A DNA stretch of 64,000 nt from Wolfiporia cocos (taxonomy: Eukaryota > Basidiomycota > Agaricomycetes > Polyporales > Phaeolaceae). The number at the start of each line of letters is the position of its first letter. The first letter of the stretch is position 1. This document shows positions 10,290-20,700 of this stretch, piece after piece. A program made the position numbers and the translations under genes. The stretch spans positions 2,108,001 to 2,172,000 of the forward strand of contig JACCLO010000012.1 in the NCBI GenBank assembly GCA_029448655.1, written 5' to 3'. The notes under the pieces are model-generated. The model had not been told where the DNA came from and ran no database searches. It saw only the letters and a program-made list of their open reading frames with translations.

Positions 10290-12195
10290 GATGTGGAGGC
10301 CATGGAGGTTGTGGAGGTCACAGAGGTTGCAGAGGTTGCGGAGGTCGTGGAGGCCGCGAAGGTCGTGGAGGCCACAAAGGTCGTGGAGGTCATGAAGGTT
10401 GCGAAGGTCGTGGAGGTCATGGAGGTCACGAAGGTCACAAAGGTTGCAAAGTTGTGAAGGTTGTGAAGGTCACGGAGATAGCAGAGGTCATGGAGGTCAC
10501 AAAGGTCATGGAGGTTGTGAAGGTCATGGAGGTTGTGAAGGTCATGGAGGGTCGCAAAAGTTGCAGATGCAGAGGTCATGGCAACATGCCATGGTTGTGG
10601 GCTAATCCAAAACCATTGCTACTGTCTGGTTTTGGCAGTTGTGGGCTGACCTGCAACCATCATAACTGTCAAGTCATGACAGTTGTGGGCTGACCCACAA
10701 CTGTCATTACTGCCAGGTTGCAGCAGTGGTAGGCCAACCCACAACCATCATAACCATCCAGTTGTGGCAGTCATGGGCTGACATGTGACCATCATAACAG
10801 TCTGGTCATGGAAGTTGTGGGCCGACCCACAACCATCACAATCATGTGGTCATGGCATTGGTGGGCCGACCCATGACTGTCATGACCATCAAGTCATGAT
10901 GGTTGTGGGCCGGCCCGCAACCATTGCAACTGTCTGGTTGTGGTTGTCATGGGCCAACCCGCAACCATCACAACCATCCAGTCACAGCAGTCATGGGCCA
11001 ACCTGTGACCATCATGAGTGTCTGGTCATGGAAGACGTGGGCTGATCTGCAACCGTCACAACCATCCGGTCGCAGCAGTTGTGGGCTGACCCATGACCAT
11101 CATGACGGTCTAGTCATGGAAGACGTGGGCCCACCCGATGGTAGGCCTGACAGTTAAGGCATGGGCCGACGACTGGCTGACCTGAACTGTTAGGGGTTGG
11201 TACAAGCCGGTTGACCTGAACCGTCACCTACCGTCACTGAATGGGCTTCTAACAGCATCACCAGCCCCACCTAAGAACCCTAGTCCCAGACCACACATCC
11301 AGTCCAACATAAAGCCAATAACAGTCATGTGACCCTGACCAACTACGATGAGCCCAGTAGCACCTAACCAGACCAACCCCTTGCTACGTGGATCACACCT
11401 CATTGGGTCGCGACCGTCCAGACTCATGGCTAGGACTATGTACACCCAACCAACCAAACCCAATACCTCCCGTCTCCACAAACCACAGCCATGACTGGTT
11501 ACACGGTCATTACCAGCCATGGACTCACGCCATTACTGGCATGGACTATGTACTATACGGACCAAGGCCCACAGAAGGCCTTAAACTCCAGCCACCCTAG
11601 TCTACGAGAAACACTGACCTCGGGCAGCACCTGTACGGCTGAGAACCCTAGCAGTCACAGGACTCTACGTACCGATTGCAGCTGATCATGCTTGATCACC
11701 CTACGTCATGCATGGCCCATACTGGCCAGTCCACGCTCTTGGCAGATGCCACTCTTCAGTACCAGCATGTGGGAAACTGGGCTGCCACATGCCTTCCCCT
11801 TAGTACCAGTCCTTGGGAACCTGGACAGCAGATGCCCCGATCACGGACATAGAACCCCACCATTACCGGTGAACCCTCGATCAACGAGAACCACAGATCG
11901 GGCCTAACCTGCTACGTTGCCATAGACATCCAGCACTCCCCTAGCTGTACCAGCGCTCATGCTCTGATGCCCTTACTGGCCACCACATAGCATGTAGATT
12001 ACCTCAGCGCCGATGCCCTACAGGCCGTGCACCATAACATGTACAAATAGTGTAGGACTATATAGATGCCAGACAGTCTTGAGCGACCCTCAGACTTGTC
12101 TTGGCCTTTGCAGCCTTAGATGCCCCAGACCAGGAAGGCACCTTTGAGCGATCCCCCTTCCCCCAGGTGTGTGTCTGAGGTTGTGCTTGTGTCAT
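10290..12195 (-). repeat. Large inverted repeat, right arm (uninterrupted)
   Basis: This is the reverse complement of the two left-arm parts in the same relative order. It begins with the 9-bp minisatellite as GGAGGTCAC units (10290-10560) and continues through a satellite of about 60 bp built on GTTGTGGGCTGACCCAC (about 10615-11130). It then runs through the junction word GGTACAAGCCGGTT and the 1-kb non-coding outer part. The bases matching the outer end of the left arm (about 12100-12195) lack the solo LTR and show the continuous site CCTGGTCTGGGGCATCTAAG on the complement. No coding frame is convincing. Confidence 0.75.
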
Positions 12196-13447
12196 GATGC
12201 CAAGACTTTTGTTGTACTCATACATACTAGTTAATATACTCAACATATCCTCGATTAATAGAAGTCGTGATTGAGAATTTTTCGAGCAGACGTCCAGTCG
12301 CAAAACTGCAAGTCGACGTCAAGTCAAAAAGTGTCTTGTGGGCAGCAACCTGGACTTCAACTTCATTGCAAGCAGTGAGCCCAAGCACTCACGTGAGCTG
12401 GTCATTCAGTTGCATCATAGTACAAGTACTGTCTTGTCTCAAGTCGTCTGTCTCTTTTTCTTATCTCTACCTCATACTTCCACCATCTCCCAAGGTATGC
12501 ATGGCTCTGGTGAGGTGATTATAGAGAAGATTGGTTGCTTCATGCAGAACACAGCAAATGAAACAAGATTCAGTGAGTATATGCATGCTCAACACTTGTC
12601 TCTGATAACTTCCATCTGTAGATACAGACTGCAGAGGTGCGTGCATTCCCATTCTTGCATTGCACCCCAAGATGGCACTTCTCCTTTATCGGACCTCAGG
12701 GATTTCATCTGGATAGGTTACAAATGCATGGCTTAGGTACGTACAATCCATCCCTATTTATGCTAACAGTGACTCATTTGCCCATACCACCCTGATTATC
12801 AGCCCCCCAACTCCCACCGCACCTGCCATTTCCACCTTGGCGCGCAATTGACTCCAATCGATGCGTGACTCCGATCGCACCATCACGCGCCGAGCACATC
12901 AAATTCCAACATATGTGCGCCATTTTTTTGAGTGAGTCAGAAGATGGGATCCGGTGGATTTTGGTATTTTCTGGTAGCTGTTGATAGATTAAAGCAAATT
13001 AAAAAATGAGGTCTGATATGAACGAGTATGCTCTGATTGAGTGAGCCTCTGCATATGTATAGTCACTACATTTTCAGATAGGGCTGTTGGGTATTTTCTG
13101 GTAATTAGTAGTATATTGGAATGCTATCCTACTAGCTTGCGGTATGTTACAGTGGCTTCTAGTATACTACCGGGCGCCTAGATAGCGAATTCTATGAAGA
13201 GTCCAACTTTAGTATCAGATCATATTGGGTAGTTACTGATAGAATCTGATATGAGGTACTTTCACTGGGCCTGAGCTGGCGGCTTTAGGCGCACAACTGT
13301 AGCTTTGTTGTAATGAGCAAAAATAGATCCGTTGGTACAAGATTTTGCATACTTTCATCCTAAATATTCTCAACAACTATAAAATGACTTGTGACTGGTG
13401 CAGAACTTCGTAACTATTGCGATCAGGGTTGCAATCAGGGTTGTGAT
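12196..13447. other. Intergenic relic DNA
   Basis: A 132-codon open frame at 12338-12736 (+) resembles nothing I recognise and has no supporting start context. The rest is AT-rich and non-coding. I see no clear transposon ends. Confidence 0.35.
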
Positions 13448-14125
13448 TAAGGCTCCAACCATATAATGTATATACCATGTATACATGGTTTTATATATAT
13501 ACTATATACATATATTTACATGTGGCTGAGTACATGGTATATACATGGTATATTATATGGTATATGGTTGTTGTGAATGCATTCATATTAGACCCTCAAT
13601 TGACAATTTGAATAGTGTATCTGAACTAGTTATGTGTCGTGCAATGGTGATGTGATATTTAGACAATCTGGTGGCTGCTGCACAAATGCAAAGATGTCAG
13701 GACATAATTCACATGCTTGGCTTACCCTCTCATTTGGCAGAAGGCAAGATCAGATTTATGTTTATGCTATATATCATCCCACATAATGATTGCGTCATGC
13801 ATTAGACTCATGCATACAAGTTTCCCACCACCTCACACATTGTGCACAATTCCTAAGCCATTCCTGCTACTAGTGTGGCTGTTGAATGTTGAACACCGAT
13901 TTTTTCCTCACATCAGCCAAGTGCTGATACCTGCAGCATGTCATTAAAAGAAGAGACAATCTCCATAGCTATATGGGCAAAGCAATGGCTATGCCAAGAT
14001 GTCTAAAAGAACTACCATCCAAAAACCATGTAAACCATGTATATACTATGTATATACTATGTATATACCATATACCATATATTTACCGATTTTCTGTACA
14101 TGTATATTATATGGTTGGAGCCTTA
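13448..14125 (+). mobile_element. MITE-like element with TA target duplication, copy 1
   Basis: Bounded by TA on both sides. Its terminal inverted repeat begins AGGCTCCAACCATATAAT on the left and is complemented by ATTATATGGTTGGAGCCT on the right. A TA duplication points to the Tc1/mariner superfamily. The interior (about 680 bp in all) includes ATGTATATACCATG-type runs and no transposase, so it is non-autonomous. Confidence 0.75.
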
Positions 14126-14128
14126 GAC

Positions 14129-14783
14129 TAAGGCTCCAACCATATAATGTATATACCATGTATACATGGTTTTTTATATATACTATATACATGTATTTAC
14201 ACGTGGCTGAGTACATGGTATATACATGGTATATACATGGTATATTATATGGTATATGGTTGTTGTGAATGCATTCATATTAGACCTTCAAATTGTTGTT
14301 TTGAATATGTACTTGAGCTGGTTATGTGTCTTACAGATTGTATGGTGCAGTGGCAAGATGAGATTTGGACAATCTGGTGGCCACTGCACAAATGTTAAGT
14401 CGTAATTCACACACTCTGCTTACCCTCTCATTTGGTGGAAGGTAAGATCAGATTTATGTTTATGCTATATATTATCCCACGTAGTGATTGCATCATGTAT
14501 TAAACTCATGCATAAAAGTTTCCCATCATCTCACACATTGTGCACAATTCCTAAGCCATTCCAGCTACTAGTGTGGCTGTTGAATACTGAACACCAATTT
14601 TTGCCTTGCATCAGCCAAGTGCTGATACCTATGGCATGTTGTTGAAGGAGGAGACAATCTCCACAGCCATATGGGCAAGGCAATGGCTATGTCAAGATGT
14701 CTGAAAAATCTACCATCTGAAAACCATGTAAACCATGTATATACCATATACCATATATTTACTGATTTCCTGTACATGTATAT
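14129..14783 (+). mobile_element. MITE-like element, copy 2, 3' truncated
   Basis: It begins with the same TA plus AGGCTCCAACC terminus only three bases after copy 1 ends, and follows copy 1 closely throughout. The alignment stops at TGTACATGTATAT, so the right inverted terminus is missing. This copy probably cannot move. Confidence 0.75.
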
Positions 14784-15125
14784 GTCACAGATTTTCAGGT
14801 TTCTGTGACATAGGCACAGTATAATGTATGTGCACATGACCTTAGATGTAGATAAGATAGGGATGGACTCATTGCTAGGCACCTGACCCCTACTGGTCAC
14901 GTGGCCTCTTGAGTAAGCAACTCACATTACCTTAGTTAGCGCCTGTAGTGCACAGGCCTTTACTTTAGGGTAGCTACGTTACTCGTTGCTTGACAGACAT
15001 GTACTTAAGGCTGCATGGTCTGAGGCTTACACCTCAGACCTTTCAATCTTGACTCTGGGTTTGGCCCCTTACTCGCTTACTCATGCATGCTTGACTGTGA
15101 CCGCAACCCTCGTGACCTCACTCTG
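14784..15125. other. Spacer before the chromovirus
   Basis: No gene or repeat end is visible. Its last 50 bases contain a few GTGACC words like the minisatellite, so the retrotransposon may have landed next to another piece of that repeat. Confidence 0.35.
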
Positions 15126-15833
15126 TGTTACGGTTATTTTGATTTTTCGAATATCGACAGAACTCACCACCGGGCGAATACGATACAGGGACTTGTTGCG
15201 CAACCAGCCCCCCTGGCTACTCGTGATCTTACTGGGCGCATCCCCAGTTGTACTAGTCTATAGGGCTCGTTTCATCTTTGGCAGATCCAACTCTGCCACC
15301 GTTTCATGTTCATCGTTTATTAGCTGACAGATGGCGTTCAACCGCCATCATTCCTATCTATCGTCTCAGATATATCACTCCATACTTATCAGACGTTTGG
15401 GACTATAGCGTAGATAGTATCGGTGGCATCTGGGACAGACTTGACCCCTGAAACCTAGCGTAGTATAAAAACTCATGTACTTACCGTTGAGGCTCTTCAG
15501 CTCGACCTTGTTGTACAAACAAGAAGTCTTATACTCGTTCTCAAACGTAGGAAACTACGCTCAGTATTTCTCGCTTGAGCAACCGAACGACTAAGTCCTC
15601 GAAGTGCACATTGACTTCTCGGACTTAGGCGAGTCTTATATTCTATCAGACTCGCACTTGACCCAATTATATCCTCTAACGCGTATTGGATATTAACTGA
15701 TCTCCTAAGGACTTCACTTAGGACCCGAAGGCATCTAACGAGTATTTGCCTTGCATACGGCGACGTGCCTACGTGCAGAAGAACGATCTATATTCACGAC
15801 TCGAATATACGAACGGGTATTTGACCCGTAACA
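15126..15833 (+). repeat. Chromovirus 5' LTR
   Basis: It begins TGTTACGG and ends CCGTAACA, a perfect 8-bp inverted terminus with TG...CA ends. It includes the element's promoter (TATAAAA at 15464-15470). Confidence 0.95.
15464..15509 (+). promoter_or_regulatory. LTR promoter: TATA box and presumed RNA 5' end
   Basis: TATAAAA at 15464-15470 is followed 35 bases later by AGCTCGACCTT (15499-15509). This 11-mer is exactly complementary to the bases just after the LTR (15835-15845), as expected if transcription starts here and the RNA end folds back to prime reverse transcription. The same TATA-to-11-mer spacing (34-37 bases) is kept in the 3' LTR (23212, 23246) and in both solo LTRs of the other family. 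Confidence 0.7.
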
Positions 15834-15834
15834 G

Positions 15835-15845
15835 AAGGTCGAGCT
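15835..15845 (+). other. Presumed self-priming primer-binding site
   Basis: AAGGTCGAGCT lies one base after the 5' LTR. It pairs perfectly over 11 bases with AGCTCGACCTT inside the LTR and shows no tRNA 3'-end pattern such as TGG at its start. This matches the arrangement known from the Tf1 retrotransposon, which primes with the first 11 bases of its own RNA. Confidence 0.7.
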
Positions 15846-15864
15846 TATCACTCCCTCATCTACC

Positions 15865-17721
15865 ATGGTGCAAGGGCACATGATATTTGGACCAGAATTC
15901 CCAGCACGACTGATTGAACTCTTGCCCGAGGACATTCAGGGAGTCTACAGACTCAACCGATACGAGTGGACTGACACCATTGGAGCCTTCCGTAACCACG
16001 GAGGAATTGTTGTCATTCCAAGAGAAGATAGGGCATCGAAGTGGGTACAAGTATACCCCTCCACAGGAACGACCGCTTGGGAAATAATGCGTGAAGCGTT
16101 CGAACGATTCGGAGAAATCCCTCCGATGTCAACGACGACATTGACAGAAGAAGAAACCATCAACAGAACCTCCGATGCCGATGGAAATACGAATCAGCCT
16201 TCGGGCGCCACAGGAATGGCAGGAATTGAGCGCATCGGAGATGATGGGAGAAATCCTGGAAACTTTACAGGAACAGATAACAGCCAGACCGGAGGACAGG
16301 ACCCTCCAGGATTTGTATCTGCTTTTGTGCAGAGTGGGATTGGGCCTATGGCTGGAGGAACAGACCTCTTTGGAAACCCCCCACAGAACGCACCCGGAAT
16401 GGGTAGCGGAGGAAATCCGTCTTGGACTAGCCCAAGCGGAGGAATGGGAACGACAAACCCAGGAACATGGCCTTCAGGCCTATTTGGACGAACCTCCGCA
16501 GGTACAAGCGGAGGAGGACTGGGAGGAAACTTCGGACTCGGAGGAGGGAATGCCCCTCCTCCTGGAGGACTCGGAGGAGGAACCCCCGCGAACCCCGGAG
16601 GAGGAAACCCTGGAGGGAACCCAGGGAACCCCGGAGGAAACCCAGGAAACCCGGGTGGAGGATACCTGGGAGGAGGAGGACCCCCAGGAGGGCCTCCACC
16701 ACCGAATGCGCCGCAGCCTCAACCTCCGGCGCCAAACCCGTACTACCGACCCCCAATGATAAAGATCAATCCCCCAGACGTATTCGACGGGGAACGATCC
16801 GACATGCAGAACTTCATAAACCAGTGCAATTCCTGGTTTACGATGTACGAAACGTCATTCCAGAACGACGTTCAGAGAGTGATCTTTATCCTCTCTTATA
16901 TTTCGAACAAGGGAAAAATGGGCCAATGGAAACAGAATTATCACCGGGTTTATACGAACCCCCAGACGAAACGATTCTTCCCGCCTAGTCTTGCACAGTT
17001 TGATGCAGACTTCCAGAAAGCCTTTGGAGCCATCGAAGAGGTACAGAAGGCGCGGAAGAAAATCCTGGACGTAACCCAGGACAGGAAGGACATCGATGAT
17101 TATATCACCGAGTTCAACAACTTGGCCGGAAAGGCCCAGTACGATCGATACAGCACGGACGGAAACGCATTGCTCATAACCCTCTTCGAGAAAGGGTTAC
17201 CCGAACATACGACCCGATACATCATCGGTGTTCGGCCGCTACCAGCGACCATTGATGAATGGCAGTCCGCTGCCTCGTACTATGAAAATACGTACAAGAT
17301 ATTCTTGAAACGGGATAAACCGTTTGTCAAGAAAAAGGCTTGGCAAGCCTCGAACCAGAATAACGGACGCACTAGTGCTCCACAGACAACCGCACCAAAA
17401 GATCCGAATGCGATGGATGTAGATCGAATGACCACCCAGGAAAGGGACGATCACATCAAGAAGGGAAAGTGTTTCACCTGTCATCAGCCAGGACATATGT
17501 TGCGAGACTGCCCGAAGAGGTCAAGGAAGCCAGCCCACCCCAGGTGGACCACCCGAAAGACCGAGGAAGAAGAAGCCGAGCAAGAAGCTCGCATCGAAGA
17601 AGTCTCAGAAGAAGAGACTGAATACATCACCGCGAACAGAGCGGTCACAGCGATTAGGGCCCTGAAAGCCAAGAACCCCGAGCTCTCAGCACGGCTCGTA
17701 GAAGAACAGGATTTTGCCTAG
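15865..17721 (+). CDS. gag: Gag capsid/nucleocapsid polyprotein
   Basis: A 618-codon intact frame. The N-terminal 150 residues are acidic. Residues about 155-295 are very rich in Gly, Pro and Asn (NPGGNPGNPGG-type repeats) and look disordered. A retrotransposon gag (capsid) domain follows at about 300-450, starting near PPDVFDGERSDMQNFINQC. A CCHC zinc knuckle, CFTCHQPGHMLRDC, lies near residue 536 and should bind the element RNA. The tail is Glu/Arg-rich. The protein packages RNA into virus-like particles. It ends in TAG at 17719-17721, and the pol frame (-1) is already open upstream of that stop, so pol is probably made by frameshifting. The ATG lies 31 bases past the LTR. Confidence 0.93.
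   Translation: MVQGHMIFGPEFPARLIELLPEDIQGVYRLNRYEWTDTIGAFRNHGGIVVIPREDRASKWVQVYPSTGTTAWEIMREAFERFGEIPPMSTTTLTEEETINRTSDADGNTNQPSGATGMAGIERIGDDGRNPGNFTGTDNSQTGGQDPPGFVSAFVQSGIGPMAGGTDLFGNPPQNAPGMGSGGNPSWTSPSGGMGTTNPGTWPSGLFGRTSAGTSGGGLGGNFGLGGGNAPPPGGLGGGTPANPGGGNPGGNPGNPGGNPGNPGGGYLGGGGPPGGPPPPNAPQPQPPAPNPYYRPPMIKINPPDVFDGERSDMQNFINQCNSWFTMYETSFQNDVQRVIFILSYISNKGKMGQWKQNYHRVYTNPQTKRFFPPSLAQFDADFQKAFGAIEEVQKARKKILDVTQDRKDIDDYITEFNNLAGKAQYDRYSTDGNALLITLFEKGLPEHTTRYIIGVRPLPATIDEWQSAASYYENTYKIFLKRDKPFVKKKAWQASNQNNGRTSAPQTTAPKDPNAMDVDRMTTQERDDHIKKGKCFTCHQPGHMLRDCPKRSRKPAHPRWTTRKTEEEEAEQEARIEEVSEEETEYITANRAVTAIRALKAKNPELSARLVEEQDFA
17709..17715 (+). promoter_or_regulatory. Candidate -1 ribosomal frameshift site (GGATTTT)
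   Basis: The last gag codons read CAG GAT TTT GCC TAG, so the heptamer is G GAT TTT. Slipping back one base gives GGA TTT TGC CTA and enters pol, which is open from here through the protease. The heptamer is not the textbook XXXYYYZ type, but G GAU UUU is the type reported for the -1 shift of insect-specific flaviviruses. No downstream pseudoknot was modelled. Confidence 0.45.
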
Positions 17722-20700
17722 GAGGGAAGCCCACGGTCTTACCCTCCGAGAAAGCAGTGCATGTAATTACCTTGTTCGAGAAGAATCGATCCCTCTTCAT
17801 CCCGGTAATCATGACGCTGGCAAAACCCGTGAAGTGCAATGCACTAATCGACTCAGGAGCAATGTCGAACCTGATCCACAGCAGAGTGGTAGAAAAATAC
17901 AAGGTGCCCACGCAACCCTTGAAGAACCCGATCATCGTCAAAAATGTTGACGGAACAGAAAACAAAGATGGGCGAATAGACCGAGAAGCCACCATACTAC
18001 TACGATATCTGAAGACCCAGAAAACGCGAAAAGTCCGATTCCTGGTAGGATCAATTGGAACAGAGAATATGATCCTAGGGTATGGATGGCTAAAAGACGA
18101 AAACCCCACAATCGACTGGAAGGACCAAACAGTCGATGTACGATCGATGCTAGGGGCAGAAGAAAAGAAACAGGAAGCCACGATCCGAATGGATACGGTA
18201 GAAATGGTAGTTGCCCCAGAAGGGAAAATTCCAACAAGGGGGACCCAAGAAGCTGCAGGGTACGACCTTTACGCCGCAGAAGAAACCGAGATTCCCGCCG
18301 GAGGATGGAAACTCGTCTCCACAGGAGTAAAAATGAAGATCCCGAAGGGATCGTATGGAAGGTTGGCCGGACGATCAGGCAACACCCTCAGACACGGACT
18401 GGTAGTACAAGCCGGAGTCATAGACTCGGACTACCGAGGAGACGTCGGAGCCATCGTCTTCAACTACTCAGACAAGGCACATAGAATTATCCCGGGCATG
18501 TGAATAGCCCAGATAATTTTCGAACGACACCTCACCCCCGACATTATAGAGGTCGAAGACCTAGATGAAACAGAACGAGGGGAGAAAGGGTTTGGATCCA
18601 TGGACCAGCCAGAAGAAACAGCGCAGCGGCTCTATACTCCCGAGGAGTACGAAGCGATCCGACGCTTTGCAAAAGATAACCCTAGGATCATAGGAAAGAA
18701 AGGGGAGACGCGAAAGAAGTTCCGAACAAAGATACAAATCATCAACGCTGTCAGGAAAGCGCTGACGAAATCCCAGGAATTTGCGCAGAAAACCCCCGAA
18801 CCAGAACGAACGATTGAGGAGATGGTCCCGAAACACCTACTGGACTTCGCCAAGGTGTTCAGCAAGGAGTCCGCAGCAGCGTTCCCCCCGTCGAGACCAT
18901 GGGACCACGCAATCGAATTAAAACCCAATTTCGTGCCGAAAGACTGCAAAGTCTATGCACTCTCGCCTAAAGAGCAACAGGCGCTGGACGAATTCCTAAA
19001 AGAAAATTTGGCCAAGGGATTCATAGTCCCTTCAAAATCCCTGATGGTGTCACCATTCTTTTTTGTTCCAAAGAAAGACAGCGGCCTACGACCCTGTCAA
19101 GATTATCGATATCTGAACGAAGGGACGATAAAGAACGTCTATCCCTTGCCACTGATCTCAGAGCTCCTGGAAAAGCTAAAAGGAGCAAAGATCTTCACAA
19201 AAATGGACCTTAGAGCGGGATACAACAACGTGCGGATCAAGAAGGGAGACGAATGGAAAGCAGCCTTCAAAACAAACCGAGGGTTGTACGAGCCCACAGT
19301 TATGTTTTTCGGATTGTGCAACGCACCCGGGACCTTTCAGGCAATGATGAATGAAATCCTGAAAGAAGAAATCCTCGAAGGATGGGTGCTTGTTTATATG
19401 GACGACATCCTCGTTTTCTCAGAAGATGAGAAAACACACAAAGAACGGGAACGGCGGATCCTTCAGAAATTAGTGGACAACCACCTCTTTGTGAAACCCG
19501 AGAAATGCGCCTTCGGCGTCGACCGAGTTGAGTTCCTAGGGCTGGTCATCACCCCAGGGAACATCCAGATGGACCCAGCGAAACTCAACGGGATTAAAGA
19601 ATGGCCGACTCCCCAAAATCTCAAAGAAGTCAGATCCTTCCTAGGATTTGCGAACTTCTATCGGAAATTTATCGATCACTACTCTACGCACGCCCGACCC
19701 TTGGTAGACCTCACAAAAACGGTCACAGGGACAGGGTTCCAATGGACGGAGAAAGAACAGAAAGCATTCGAATTCATGAAGAAAGCATTCACGACGGCAC
19801 CCGCACTAGGAACACCAGACAAGGAGAAACCGTTCATCCTCGAAACAGACGCATCTCAGTTCGCCACAGGAGCAGTACTGAAACAGACAGATGAAACAGG
19901 GCACGAACGGCCAGTGGGATATCTCTCACAGTCCCTGACATCTACAGAACGGAACTATGAAATCTACGATCGCGAACTACTCGGAATAGTCCGAGCCTTA
20001 GAAGAATGGCGGCACCTGTTAGAAGGAGCACCGCATCGGATCTTGATCTGAAGTGATCATCAGAACCTGACGTACTGGAGAAGCGCACAGCGCCTAAATC
20101 GGCGACAAGCGAGATGGCATCTATTCCTCTCGCAATTTGACCTAAAGTTACAACACGTCCCCGGGAGGAAACTAGTCATGGCCGACACACTGTCCAGGTT
20201 GTATCACCTGGACGAGAGCAACGAAGACAACGAGGGAATCACCATGATTCCAGATGAACTCGTCATCCACACAATCCAGATCCCGATCATTGATCGAATC
20301 AAGAACGCCAACGATCGAGATGAATCTGCAAAACAGGCGATCCGTGCTCTGGGGGGCACAGGCGAATTCCCTGCGAGAACCACCGCAGATGAATGGCAAC
20401 AAATGGATGGAATACTGCTCTACAGGGGCAGGATGTACGTGCCAAGGGATGAGGGCCTTCGACGGGACGTCATCTCAAAATACCACGACACGATCCCGGC
20501 CGGACACCCTGGGATCTGGGGTACAACAGTACAGGTTACGACCCACTTTTGGTGGCCTGAAATGAGAGCAATGATAGCGGAATACGTCCGGGGCTGCGCA
20601 ATCTGTCAACAGATGAAACCTGATAGGAATCCGCTAAAACCCCCTTTGCAACCAATACTGACACGGGAAGACGCCCTCCCCTTCTCACAATGCTCGGTCG

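Noticed and set aside
12338..12736. 132-codon frame between the inverted repeat and the MITEs
   Set aside because: No domain, no flanking exons and surrounded by repeats; not enough to call a gene.
16175..16988. Extra frames overlapping gag on both strands
   Set aside because: They arise from the Gly/Pro-rich codons of gag; the products are low-complexity Arg or Glu runs without domains.
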